Shown here: one piece after another, positions 1 through 8,675 of the stretch
Layout of the letters: the number at the start of each line of letters is the position of its first letter
Numbering within the stretch: the first letter of the stretch is position 1
The notes under the pieces: generated by a model
Told to the model about the DNA's origin: nothing
The model's database searches: none
What the model saw: only the letters and a program-made list of their open reading frames with translations
DNA from: JALHUB01 sp963719465
GTDB lineage: Bacteria > Chloroflexota > Dehalococcoidia > DSTF01 > JALHUB01
Assembly: GCA_963719465.1 (NCBI GenBank)
Contig: OY970386.1
Location: 434,001 to 498,000 of the forward strand
Reading direction: 5' to 3'
DNA: 64,000 nt
Program-made: the position numbers and the translations under genes

Positions 1-80
1 AGCGGCTCCTCCCAGTCAAAGGTCTGACAGACGGTTCGCGCGGCGGGTCGGTCTCAAACGCGCGCTAGAGCTTCTGCGTG

Positions 81-281
81 CTACCCGTGGCGCAACCTCC
101 GACGCACCTCGAGGATGAGAACCCCGGCCGCGAGGGGTAGCGGCACAAGGGCCGTCAGCACTATGCATTTCCAGAGCGCCTCGCCTCCTAGCAGGAAGTT
201 GTACAGCCAAACCCAGCCGAGCCAGAAGGCCACGATCATCCACACGGCAATCCTGGTGCCCCTCAGGTTGCTTTCCATCAT
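81..281 (-). CDS. Small two-helix membrane protein, possible immunity protein of the adjacent RHS protein
   Basis: The protein has 66 residues with two hydrophobic stretches (about residues 11-32 and 38-58) and a basic C-terminal tail, so it should sit in the inner membrane. It starts at a double ATG only four bases after the stop codon of the RHS gene on the same strand, so the two are almost certainly co-transcribed. Small genes directly after the variable C-terminus of RHS toxins are often immunity proteins, and a membrane location would suit the hydrophobic C-terminus of this RHS protein. That role is inferred from position only. I recognise no family, and it could simply be a hypothetical membrane protein. 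Confidence 0.5.
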   Translation of the reverse strand: MMESNLRGTRIAVWMIVAFWLGWVWLYNFLLGGEALWKCIVLTALVPLPLAAGVLILEVRRRLRHG

Positions 282-285
282 GGGA

Positions 286-3225
286 TCACCAACATCCCGA
301 GAGCCCGGACCCCTGCGGACCCGCGTTCGCTATCCCCAACGCAACCTGACCGAGGCCAGCAACGACCTTGCCCCACTCGTACCCCTCGAAGATCGCGCCG
401 ACGCCGGTGAGAGTAAGGATTCCTCCCGCGACATTCCCGGTTATCTCACCTTCGCACGTAGTGTTCAACCACTTGAGCAACTTCAAGGCTGGTGACGATA
501 CTGCCAGGGTGCTCATGCATATAGCAGCGTCAACTGGGTTGTATGCGGTTCGGCAGGCGGTTTCCCGAATCAGCCCGAGGGCGGATTGCAGAGCTGCCAG
601 CAAGGAGTCCCCGCCCGCGGTCTGGGCTGCCCACGGCCCAGGCGTCTCGGGCGGAGGGGTCGGCGCCATGATGGGCACGGGGGTGCCTCCAGAGCAGTCG
701 CTAAAGCCGCCTTCCGACGCGCAGAGTCCTAAAAGGTCCAGGAGCAATGCTGGGTTGTTGAGAGCGTACGCGTATCTGTTCAGGGAGCGGGGACTCATCA
801 GGTTGCCCAATATCGGATCCCGTGTGAAGAAGCGGCCAATCACCGGGTCGTAGTACCGCGCGCGCAGGTAGTACGGCGACTGGTTCACGGTCACGTCGTT
901 CTGCTCGCCGGTGAACTTCCAGACGTTCGACGATGTGCCCGTGTGCGTCCTCGTCGCCCCGAAGGCGTCGTAGGTGTAGGTGTCGGTCACGCTGCCTGAG
1001 CTGTTCGTAAGCCCCGTCGTCGAGCCCAGTCCGTCCTGAAGGAGATAGGTGGTCACGTTGTTATTATCGGTCTCAGACAGAAGATCTGCTCCGTAGACGT
1101 AGCTGTTTGTCACGGTGCTGCCGCTCTTCTCCTGGACGACGACCGGCGGCGAGGCGGCAACGTCCCACACGTAGTCGGTTACCTGCAGGTACGTCTGCGG
1201 CTTCTGCCTCTTTTCGATGCGCAGCCCGTTGCCGTCGTAACGGTAGTTGGCCGTGTCGCTGCAGTTGGCGCCCATTTGATTGGCTACGGTGGCCAGGTCG
1301 GTAACGTTGATCGTGCCGTCGCCGTTGAGGTCGAAGTGGTAGTCGTAGCCCGTCTTGAGGTACTGCCCCGGATTGTTGGGGTCGGGCACGAAGACGTCCC
1401 CTTCCTTTGCGCCGTTGTGATTGGCGACGATGGACAGGTCGGTGACGTTGACCGCGCCATCCCCGTTGACGTCGCCGACGCACTGACCGATACGAACGGG
1501 GTGATTCTCGTAGTCGTACACAACCCTCAACGGCCCCAGCATTCCATACCCTGACTGTGTCCAGTTGCCATCGGCGTCGTATATGTTCGGTACGGGGGTC
1601 GCCGTGCCGCCGACGCCGACCTGAGTCAGCTCGTTGGCGTTGTCGTAGGTGTAGCTTGTGGTCGAGCCGCCGCTGGTCATCGTCAGGCGGTTGCCGGCGG
1701 CATCGTAGGTGTAGCTGGTGGTGGACGGTCCCGGGTAGGTGACGCTGGTCAGGCGGTAGAGGGGGTCGTAGTTGTAGGTGGTGGTTCCGTTCTGGTCGAC
1801 GACCTGCGTCCGGTTGCCCACGTTGTCCATGGTGTAGGCGTAGCTGGAGAGGGTGTTGCCGCCCTTCACGTTGACGAGCGATGTGAGGCGGCTGGCGTTG
1901 TCGTAGGTCCGCGTTGAGAGGACGCCGGTGCTCGAAGGGTAGGTGGTCGTCTGAAGGTTCCCTGCCGGGTCGTAGGCGTAGGAGCTAACGTTGGCCGGCG
2001 TCTGCCAGTCGCTTACGGACTGGATGCGATTGAGGGCGTCGGGCGTATAGGTGACCGTTTTGCCGTCGGGGTAGGTGATCGACGTGCGGTTGCCGGCGGC
2101 ATCGTACGTGTAGCTGACGGCGCCGGTGTCGGAAGCCGTGGCGCTGGTTAGGCGATTGGCGTTGTCGTATGCATAGGTGGTGGTCCTTGTTCCGTAGGGC
2201 CACATATTCACCGGCACGGTTTCAGTCATGCTGGTCTGCCTGCCGGCGACGTCGTAGCCGTAGCCGACATAGTAGTTCGCGTCCGGGTACTGAATGTTGG
2301 TGAGGCGGTTGAGCGAGTCGTATGTATAAGTTGTTGGCCTGGGTCGGCCCGTGCCCTGGTGGTTCGCGTCGTTCATAGAGGTTCGGTTGCTGTTGGCATC
2401 GTAGCCGTAGGAAGTGACCTTGTTGTTGGGGTCCGTCACTTTCGAAAGGCGGTCCATGGCGTCGTAGGTGTAGCTCGTGACTTTGCCGTTGGGGTCGGTA
2501 ACGGAAGTGCGGTTGCCCTTGTTGTCGTAGCCGTAGGAGGCGGAATCTACAAGGGTGGTGCCGCCGGCCCAGTGCTCGACGCTTGTGAGCCGGTTAACCG
2601 CGTCGTAGTACTGCTTCGTGACGAGCCCGTCGGCGTCCGTCGACTGCGTCTGGTTCCCCGCGGGGTCGTACTGGTAGCTCGTGGCGTGGTTGAGCGGGTC
2701 AGTCACAGACGACAAACGGTTCAGAACGTCGTAGGCGTAGGTCGTCGTCTTGCCGTTCGCGTCGGTCTGGGAGGTGCGGTTGCCGTCGGCGTCGTAGGCG
2801 TAGCCAGTCGTGTGGTTGAGCGCGTCGACGACCTGGGTGAGGTGGTCCGAGTTGTCGTAATGATAGGTTGTCACGTTGCTGTCGGCGTCGGTGACGGTGC
2901 TCAGGTTGCCCTTGGCGTCGTAGGTCATGGTGGTGGTGTGATTCAGGGCATCCTTCACCGTCAGGACGTTGTTCTGGTTGTCGTAGTTGTAGGTGGTCGT
3001 GTGGCTGAGCGGGTCGGTCTCCGTGAGCTTGCGGCCGCCTAGATCATAGGTGTAGGTCGTCTGATTGCTCTGCGGGTCAGTGACGGAAGTCTGGTTGCCG
3101 TAGCTGTCGTATCCGAAGCTGGTGGTATTGCTACATCCGTCGGTGGTAGAATTCACATCGCCGTTTGCAGCGCGAGCGAGGGTCACGCGAGAGAGCTCAG
3201 TGCCGCTCTGGTCGAGGAAACGCAC
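286..3225 (-). CDS. RHS/YD-repeat protein, C-terminal part, with embedded dockerin pair
   Basis: About 979 residues made of many tandem YD repeats (pattern YTYDxxGNRTSxTD), which form the hollow RHS shell. Around residues 583-657 a dockerin-like pair interrupts the repeats: GDVNGDGAVNVTDLS and later DLNGDGTINVTDLA, both with the calcium-loop spacing D-x-N-x-D-x-x-x-x-x-x-D. Near residue 780 is the RHS core end (YLRARYYDPVIGRFFTRDP). A cysteine-containing and then hydrophobic C-terminal domain of about 150 residues follows, where RHS proteins carry a variable, often toxic, domain. The true start lies far upstream: this frame is continuous with the 3183-5159 frame if one missing base is restored in the G run near 3228. 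Broken as it stands, so either a pseudogene or an assembly indel. Confidence 0.8.
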   Translation of the reverse strand: MRFLDQSGTELSRVTLARAANGDVNSTTDGCSNTTSFGYDSYGNQTSVTDPQSNQTTYTYDLGGRKLTETDPLSHTTTYNYDNQNNVLTVKDALNHTTTMTYDAKGNLSTVTDADSNVTTYHYDNSDHLTQVVDALNHTTGYAYDADGNRTSQTDANGKTTTYAYDVLNRLSSVTDPLNHATSYQYDPAGNQTQSTDADGLVTKQYYDAVNRLTSVEHWAGGTTLVDSASYGYDNKGNRTSVTDPNGKVTSYTYDAMDRLSKVTDPNNKVTSYGYDANSNRTSMNDANHQGTGRPRPTTYTYDSLNRLTNIQYPDANYYVGYGYDVAGRQTSMTETVPVNMWPYGTRTTTYAYDNANRLTSATASDTGAVSYTYDAAGNRTSITYPDGKTVTYTPDALNRIQSVSDWQTPANVSSYAYDPAGNLQTTTYPSSTGVLSTRTYDNASRLTSLVNVKGGNTLSSYAYTMDNVGNRTQVVDQNGTTTYNYDPLYRLTSVTYPGPSTTSYTYDAAGNRLTMTSGGSTTSYTYDNANELTQVGVGGTATPVPNIYDADGNWTQSGYGMLGPLRVVYDYENHPVRIGQCVGDVNGDGAVNVTDLSIVANHNGAKEGDVFVPDPNNPGQYLKTGYDYHFDLNGDGTINVTDLATVANQMGANCSDTANYRYDGNGLRIEKRQKPQTYLQVTDYVWDVAASPPVVVQEKSGSTVTNSYVYGADLLSETDNNNVTTYLLQDGLGSTTGLTNSSGSVTDTYTYDAFGATRTHTGTSSNVWKFTGEQNDVTVNQSPYYLRARYYDPVIGRFFTRDPILGNLMSPRSLNRYAYALNNPALLLDLLGLCASEGGFSDCSGGTPVPIMAPTPPPETPGPWAAQTAGGDSLLAALQSALGLIRETACRTAYNPVDAAICMSTLAVSSPALKLLKWLNTTCEGEITGNVAGGILTLTGVGAIFEGYEWGKVVAGLGQVALGIANAGPQGSGLSGCW

Positions 3226-5159
3226 CAGCGTCCCCCGTACGTGTACTGCACCTGCCGGCCGAGAGGGTCCGTCTCGAGCGTGGGGTCGTTATTCGAGTTG
3301 TACGTCCAACTCCAGCTGTGGTTGAGGGCGTCGGTGCTGGAAAGCACGTTACCCTTGCTGTCATAACTGGAGGAGGTCGTGTGCCCGTTCTGGTCGGTGA
3401 CCGAGTTGCGGTTGCCGTTGGAGTCATAGCCGTACTGGACCGTACCACCCAAAGCATCGGTGACCTTGGTCGTGCGGAAGTTCATGTCGTAGTCGTAGGT
3501 GGTGGCGTTGCCGCGCGGGTCAACCACGGTTGTTTGACCGGCGGCCGGCCCAGGGTTGAGCGTTGGGCAGTTGTAGGTCGGGTCGTAGATGCCAACGGTG
3601 ACGCCATAGTAGAAGCAGGTCTTCCCGCCGAGGGCGTCGGTCTGCTCGACCACGCGGCTGGCGGCGTCGTACACGCTCGTCGTTTGGGTGTGGCCGTCCG
3701 AATCCGTGATCGTGAGGAGACGGTGGCTGCTGTAAGTGAAGTGCGACTGGCCGCTCTTGACGTCAGTGACCGTCACCAGGTCCCCGTTTGCGTCGTAGCT
3801 GAAGCCGATCGTTCGCCCGAGAGGATCGGCGACCTGCGTGATCCGTCCGCTCGTGTCGGTTGTAAAGGTCAGGGATTTGCCACCGCTGTCGGTGACGGAA
3901 GCAAGGTGACCGCTTCCGTCATAACTCACAGTCGTCGCGTTGTTGTTGCGGTCGACGATGCTGGTCAACTTGCCCGCAGAGCTGTAGTTGTAGCGGATCT
4001 GCTCTTTCGTCGTCAGCGTGTACGTTCCGTCGCCATTCTTCACGAGAACGTCGTAGGGGCCGGTCGGAGCCACGTAGCTGGAGCCCGACTTTGTGAAGTA
4101 GGCCGTCGTCCCTTGTGCATACCAGACCGTCACATCGCCGTTCCCCGCCACGGCCAGGTGCGTCTCATATGTGTGCGACCAGTTGCGGCCGAGGCTGCCG
4201 TTGTAGGCGGACTGCGAGCTGTAGTAGCGAGTGAATTCCAGAGGAACGCCGCGGCCCGGGATCGTCAAGTCGGTGTGCTGGTGCATGAAGGCGCCGGATG
4301 AGGTGTCCACCGGCTCGCCTGCCGGGTCGCTATTAGTACGGGCCGTTTCGGCGAGGTTGACGGCGATGTTGTCGACATAGACTTCGCCGACGCCCGCCAG
4401 TTCCAGCTTCACGTTCTTGTTTGGGCAGTTTTGCAGGTTGAAGCTTGTGGACCGCCAGTCTCCCGGGCCGGACACAACGTTGTAGCCACTGCCGCACATC
4501 TGCCCCGTTGAAGCATCAACCATCGTAAGGTCGATCCCGTCTGATCCGCTGACTCCCACTGGCTTCCATTGGATTGTGGCGTTCTCAGCATTCGGCGGTA
4601 CAGAAAGCGGCGAGTACGTCATTGTGGTGCAGTTGTTCGTCAAATCGCCGTACTGGCCCCAGGGGCCTCCTTCTCCAAGGGATGGGTTACACGAGGGTCC
4701 GCCTGGGGTCTGCCATCCCTGAATCACGACGTTCTGAACTGCCACATTATCGAAGCCGAAGCTCCCATTCGTATCGAACTCCAGCTTGATCGTTTGACCT
4801 TGCCACGTGGTGATGTTCATGCTGACCTGTCCCCAATCAGACGGCGCAGTCGTGCCCAGCTGCCCAGCTTGGGTCCACCCTCCCGAACCGTCGGGGATCA
4901 GAACGTCGACGTTGTACGCTGCTGTGTTGCCACCCAGATACTTATCCGACCAGGAGATGGTTTGCGCGGTAGAGTCCAGGGTGAAAGCGGGAGACGTCAA
5001 CGTGTCAACCGAGCCTGAGACGATGGCGTACTGCCCGTTGGGGCCGCCGCTGCCGAGCTGGGGGATCGCACTGGGGGTTTGCCACTGTGGGAGAATGACG
5101 TGTATGATACCCAGATTATCGAGTTCGTATGAGCCTATTATGGAGAATTTCAGCTGCAC
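3183..5159 (-). CDS. RHS/YD-repeat protein, middle part (carbohydrate-binding-like and DUF6531-like region)
   Basis: About 658 residues. The first third has repeated beta-sandwich modules with paired WQTP...GGPNGQY/GGPWGQY motifs and the phrase WQGQTIKLEFDTNG, resembling jelly-roll binding modules that accompany exported proteins. Then comes the RHS entry sequence (DPAGEPVDTSSGAFMHQHTDL, RGVPLEFTRYYSSQ, LGRNWSHTYE), typical of the N-terminal plug region, and the first YD repeats. The open frame has no proper start: in the reading frame upstream of the first Met the codons encode SLNFTRWSGQDVQLKFS, so it is a continuation of the protein beginning at 5708. The break near 5190 is one missing base next to a TTCCC run. 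The downstream break is at about 3228. Confidence 0.75.
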   Translation of the reverse strand: MQLKFSIIGSYELDNLGIIHVILPQWQTPSAIPQLGSGGPNGQYAIVSGSVDTLTSPAFTLDSTAQTISWSDKYLGGNTAAYNVDVLIPDGSGGWTQAGQLGTTAPSDWGQVSMNITTWQGQTIKLEFDTNGSFGFDNVAVQNVVIQGWQTPGGPSCNPSLGEGGPWGQYGDLTNNCTTMTYSPLSVPPNAENATIQWKPVGVSGSDGIDLTMVDASTGQMCGSGYNVVSGPGDWRSTSFNLQNCPNKNVKLELAGVGEVYVDNIAVNLAETARTNSDPAGEPVDTSSGAFMHQHTDLTIPGRGVPLEFTRYYSSQSAYNGSLGRNWSHTYETHLAVAGNGDVTVWYAQGTTAYFTKSGSSYVAPTGPYDVLVKNGDGTYTLTTKEQIRYNYSSAGKLTSIVDRNNNATTVSYDGSGHLASVTDSGGKSLTFTTDTSGRITQVADPLGRTIGFSYDANGDLVTVTDVKSGQSHFTYSSHRLLTITDSDGHTQTTSVYDAASRVVEQTDALGGKTCFYYGVTVGIYDPTYNCPTLNPGPAAGQTTVVDPRGNATTYDYDMNFRTTKVTDALGGTVQYGYDSNGNRNSVTDQNGHTTSSSYDSKGNVLSSTDALNHSWSWTYNSNNDPTLETDPLGRQVQYTYGGRWCVSSTRAALSSLA

Positions 5160-5708
5160 GTCTTGGCCAGACCAGCGAGTGAAGTTGAGGGAATATCTGC
5201 CAGGTTTGCGAGCCTTGCGCGGAAAGGATCTGCGTTGACTGCCCTCCCTGAATCACGCTGATGTCGTACTCGCTATACCCAGAAGAGGTAACGTTTTCCA
5301 GGTCGTAGGTGATGGTCTGAACGTCGGATGGCACATGGAATGTGGACGAGGTCAAAGTGGTGCCGCTACCGGTGGCGAGAGCATAGCATCCTGAAGGCCC
5401 GCCACTCTGCGCAGTCACCGTCCCGCTGACACTCCAGCCGCTGAGGATACAGTTGGGTGGAGTCCCGAAGTCATAATCACTCGGGGGCGTGCCGGTCAGA
5501 TACGATGCCTGAGAGAAATCGTAGTTTGCCGGCGGCGTCCCAACATTGGTCGCGGGAAGCTCCATGTCATAGTTGGCTGGCAAGAGCGTGCCCGCGCCGG
5601 AGGAGGTTCCGTGGCTTCTGTGGGATGCGGATGCGAGACTAGCACCTCTTGCGAACCGAAGAGAAACGCGACAACTAGGAGAACGACCGGGAGTAGCAGC
5701 CTTTTCAT
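5116..5708 (-). pseudogene. RHS protein, N-terminal part with signal peptide (two frameshifts)
   Basis: The gene starts at ATG 5708 behind a good ribosome site (AAGGAGG, 8 bases before the ATG). It encodes a clear signal peptide, MKRLLLPVVLLVVAFLFGSQ, then HPHPTEATEPPP. At about 5602 the frame must shift by one missing base (in a CCTCCGGCG stretch) to continue as GAGTLLPANYDMELP and a repeat-like ANYDF...SDYDFGTPP region, followed by a beta-sandwich module ending QGSQTWQIF. A second one-base loss near 5190 moves it into the 3183-5159 frame. Repairing three single-base losses gives one exported protein of about 1800 residues. I see no alternative function for the separate pieces. Confidence 0.65.
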
Positions 5709-6674
5709 TTTTGTGCCTCCTTACACAGTTTGATACGGATCAGACCGAGCGGGCTTTCCTGGAGAAAAAGATGATGTGTGAGTGGGTTGATGAACTCAAC
5801 AAACAGCCTCCTGCTGGCGGGGAGTTCGGCCGGTATTGTATCAGACTTGTCAAGAGGGTAACAGCGGAAAGTGTTATGTTCAGAAGTATGATTATCTAGT
5901 CCTTAGCAAATATCGCTGGAACAGTTGCGGATTAGAACAGGAAACGCGAGGGTTCAGAATCCGGCAGCGACTCTTGTGCGAGCCTCGGGTTTCTGGGCCG
6001 ACACAATGTCCGGATCGTGACGGTTCCTCGGCAAGGACCGGACTACCGGCTAGGCCGCCTCCTTGCATGCCAGCCAGCGATAACAAAGGCTGATGCTAAA
6101 ACGAGCCGCAACACTGGCAGACAGTGCGCGAACCCAGCCCCACCTCTGCCCCGGGGGATTGAGTGGGCAGTTGAGCGGCAACAGCAGCCGTCGGAAGTTT
6201 AGCTGACCTGCCCCCGAAAACGAGCCCACCCTCGGGCCGATAGCTTGTGCCGCGATTGTCCCTCACCCTTCCGCGACAGCGGCCTCCGACGGTTCTGCGG
6301 TGGGTTCCTGGGTGGGTGTAGGCGTGATTGTTGGCTCCGGCAAATCAATTGACTTGATGCCGCCTCCACTGTTGTCGGACGGTATTGATCCATGTAGCCG
6401 ATCGGCTGCGCGAGCACCCTGATCGACAGGGATACAAGCCGTACGATGAGCACGTGATTTCGAGGCCCGGCGCTACTGCAAGCGGCGTAGGTGGACCGAC
6501 GGCTAAGGCGTCGAAATCCAGACCAACCTCGAGCAGCCCCCCGTCGAGCGGCAAAGGGCCAGAAAGTGCAATCGACGATCCGACGATGCGCGAGTCAGTC
6601 TATGATCCCGTCGTCCACCCGCCCAGGCAGGCGTCCGGCAACTCTGCTACGGCGGCTCCGTCGGAATTGGTGCG
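5709..6674. other. Gene-free stretch with a partial dispersed repeat
   Basis: Nearly 1 kb without a convincing gene. The open frames here are short, lack ribosome sites and have no recognisable protein features. At 6206-6235 is a partial copy of the dispersed repeat described elsewhere (CCTGCCCCCGAAAACGAG). A TTGACA on the minus strand at 5847-5852 may be part of the RHS promoter, but the spacing to the nearest TACAAT is only 7 bases, so I do not call it a promoter. Confidence 0.5.
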
Positions 6675-8405
6675 TCAGGCGGGCACCGTCGTGTCGGCAG
6701 GGATGATGGGGTCGTCAGCCGGCACCGCCGTGTCGGTAGGGATGGTGGGAGTGTCCGTCGGCACCGCCGTGTCGGTAGGGATGGTGGGAGTGTCAGTCGG
6801 CACCGCCGTGTCGGTAGGGATGATGGGAGTGTCCGTCGGCACCGCCGTGTCGGTAGGGATGATGGGCGTGTCGGTCGGCACCGCCGTGTCGGTAGGGATG
6901 GTGGGAGTGTCCGTCGGCACCGCCGTGTCGGTAGGGATGATAGGCGTGTCAGTCGGTACCGCCGTGTCGGTAGGGATGATGGGAGTGTCCGTCGGCACCG
7001 CCGTGTCGGTAGGGATGGTGGGCGTGTCAGTGGGGACGGGGGTGCGCGTAGACGCGTCGTCTGGCGGAGGCGTGTTCTCCGGGACCGGCAGAACAGTAGG
7101 GGCAACAGTGCTAGCCGGCCCGGGGGTTGGGGTGGGCGTGGGCACCGCCGGGGGACCACCAGCGTTGGGCATTTCAGGGATCGTGTCCAACAGCTCTCGC
7201 TCCCACTGCGCCAGAGGCGGGCTGCTCACAGCTGAGCGGGAGGTGGGGCAGGTCTCGCCGTATATGCCCAACGTACCCGTGTATACGCCCGGAAGCAGCT
7301 CGCCCGTTGGGTATATGGAGAGGTCAAGCGGTTTCAGGCTGGACGGACTGAGACAATTGCCGAACGTCTGCTCAACGTCGGGCACGAATTGGAGCGTTTC
7401 GCCCATGAGCGTGGCACCGAATCTATCGATTGTTTCGTGAGCGTCGGCCGCGTGTACCATCTTTGTGTACCTAAGCGAGATCGCCGTGTCCACGTTGCCA
7501 CAATCCTCGACGGTCGGCCTGTCTGGACTCGTCAGAGCCTCGTTGCCCGACAGCCGGGTCAGGCTGGTTTCCCAGTCGACGACGCTAGAGCCAACGCTCA
7601 AGCCGGTGACAGGAATATCCGTGAAGTGGTTCGTCAGCGCTCCGATGCTTGCCTGCCTGTTTCCCGCGTAACCGACAACCGTATACGTACCGGCCATTTC
7701 GCGGTTGGAGAGCGCCTTCGTTCCCTCGTACACCACCGCCTGGCGGCTGTAGCAGCGCTTGACCAGGGCCACAGCCGCTTCCCGAGTGATCCGGCTCGTA
7801 TCGATGGCCGCATTGAGGGGAGCGCCAATCTGCACGTCCGGAGGAACCACTTGATCGTTCCAAAGTCCGATCGCGTTGCAGCCGACCGGAGTGAGGTCAA
7901 CTTGATAATCGAAGTTCCCGTTAGGATCCGAAACACCAATTACGGCGGCCGAGATATCGGCGATGCCGTTGGGGGCCTCCGCCACTAGCCAATACTCAAC
8001 GTTCCGCGGCGCCGGCTGGTCGCATAGGTTTGGATGAACCTGCATCCCTGGTGTCAGCGGGTCGTCGTCAGCGTCTAGTATCCCGTTGTCGTTGAGGTCT
8101 GTCGGCTGTGACCCTGCCCAGTAGTGGAAGCCAGGTGCGCCGGGCTGCATGTCCGGCAGCTCCCAAGTGGCAACCACGACGGGCGCGGTCTCGCCCGACT
8201 GCGCCTGCGCCGCTCGGCCATCAGCCGAATAGCCAAGCGGAAGCCCGCTCCAGCATGCTGTCCCTTGCAGGTTGCCTGTTTCGAGGGTAACGGCCTCGGC
8301 GTGGCGTTCGGCGCCTCGCAAGCCGACAAACACAGCCACCAAGGCCACGGGGACAAGAGCAAAGGCGATCTGGACAAGCAGCCATTTGGCCGCTCGAAAG
8401 CGCAT
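6675..8405 (-). CDS. Exported Ca-loop protein with TDTP-repeat tail (paralogue 1 of 3)
   Basis: About 576 residues. The start at 8405 is preferred because it has GGGAGG nine bases upstream and is followed by a signal anchor (WLLVQIAFALVPVALVAVFVG). The body shares a collinear set of motifs with the proteins at 57028-58239 and 58250-59456: WELPDMQPG, then an acidic loop DLNDNGILDADDDPLTPGMQ followed by NLCD, later PTVEDCGNVDTAISL, FGNC, and the ending LDLSIYPTGELLPGVYTGTL. The acidic loop has the D-x-N-x-N-x-x-x-D spacing of a calcium site. The last 130 residues are a Thr/Pro-rich linker with about eight copies of a 13-residue TDTAVP/TDTPTIP unit and no C-terminal anchor. Function unknown; probably surface-exposed or secreted. 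Confidence 0.75.
   Translation of the reverse strand: MRFRAAKWLLVQIAFALVPVALVAVFVGLRGAERHAEAVTLETGNLQGTACWSGLPLGYSADGRAAQAQSGETAPVVVATWELPDMQPGAPGFHYWAGSQPTDLNDNGILDADDDPLTPGMQVHPNLCDQPAPRNVEYWLVAEAPNGIADISAAVIGVSDPNGNFDYQVDLTPVGCNAIGLWNDQVVPPDVQIGAPLNAAIDTSRITREAAVALVKRCYSRQAVVYEGTKALSNREMAGTYTVVGYAGNRQASIGALTNHFTDIPVTGLSVGSSVVDWETSLTRLSGNEALTSPDRPTVEDCGNVDTAISLRYTKMVHAADAHETIDRFGATLMGETLQFVPDVEQTFGNCLSPSSLKPLDLSIYPTGELLPGVYTGTLGIYGETCPTSRSAVSSPPLAQWERELLDTIPEMPNAGGPPAVPTPTPTPGPASTVAPTVLPVPENTPPPDDASTRTPVPTDTPTIPTDTAVPTDTPIIPTDTAVPTDTPIIPTDTAVPTDTPTIPTDTAVPTDTPIIPTDTAVPTDTPIIPTDTAVPTDTPTIPTDTAVPTDTPTIPTDTAVPADDPIIPADTTVPA
6700..7035. repeat. 39-bp tandem repeat array (TDTAVPTDTPTIP)
   Basis: About eight head-to-tail 39-bp units, each containing GGCACCGCCGTGTCGGTAGG, encode the tail of the exported protein on the minus strand. 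Units are near-identical at DNA level, with only a few third-position and one amino-acid-changing variant, which implies recent expansion or gene conversion. Confidence 0.85.
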
Positions 8406-8457
8406 GCCATGAACCTCCCTGCGCTGGATCACGCAGCGGTAGAGGCGGGGAACCCTC

Positions 8458-8486
8458 ATTATGTAACGTGTGCCATGCGCTGTCAA
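8458..8486 (-). promoter_or_regulatory. Sigma-70-like promoter of the 6675-8405 gene
   Basis: On the minus strand TTGACA (8486-8481) is followed after exactly 17 bases by CATAAT (8463-8458). Predicted transcription would start near 8450, leaving a leader of about 45 bases before the ATG at 8405. Confidence 0.6.
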
Positions 8487-8540
8487 GGGGTGCACTGGCT
8501 CTAACAATCTCATAGGTGCCCCTTTAGTGCGGGCCTCAAG

Positions 8541-8620
8541 GGACGAGTCGCCCCTCTGTTACTCGTGAAGGCGCGATCCGATGTGACGGAGCCATGCGCT
8601 CCCGTCTACGACATCCACCA
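8541..8620 (+). repeat. Dispersed repeat copy D (diverged)
   Basis: Matches the other copies through ACGAGTCGCCCCTCT, GTTACTCGT, GGCGCGATC and GGAGCCATGC, in the same order and spacing, but it is the most diverged of the long copies. It lies between two minus-strand genes. Confidence 0.5.
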
Positions 8621-8675
8621 AACGCTGGCGGCTCAATGCGTGGGACCTGAGCCAGCGCACCGGCCCTGTCTCATA

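Noticed and set aside
6700..7035. Regular repeats resembling a CRISPR array
   Set aside because: Units are directly adjacent with no unique spacers, and they translate in frame; the same holds for 10700-10976.
6385..7440. 351-residue plus-strand frame with GTAVSVGMVGVSV repeats
   Set aside because: Mirror of the TDTP tail of the minus-strand exported protein, which has promoter, ribosome site, signal peptide and paralogues.
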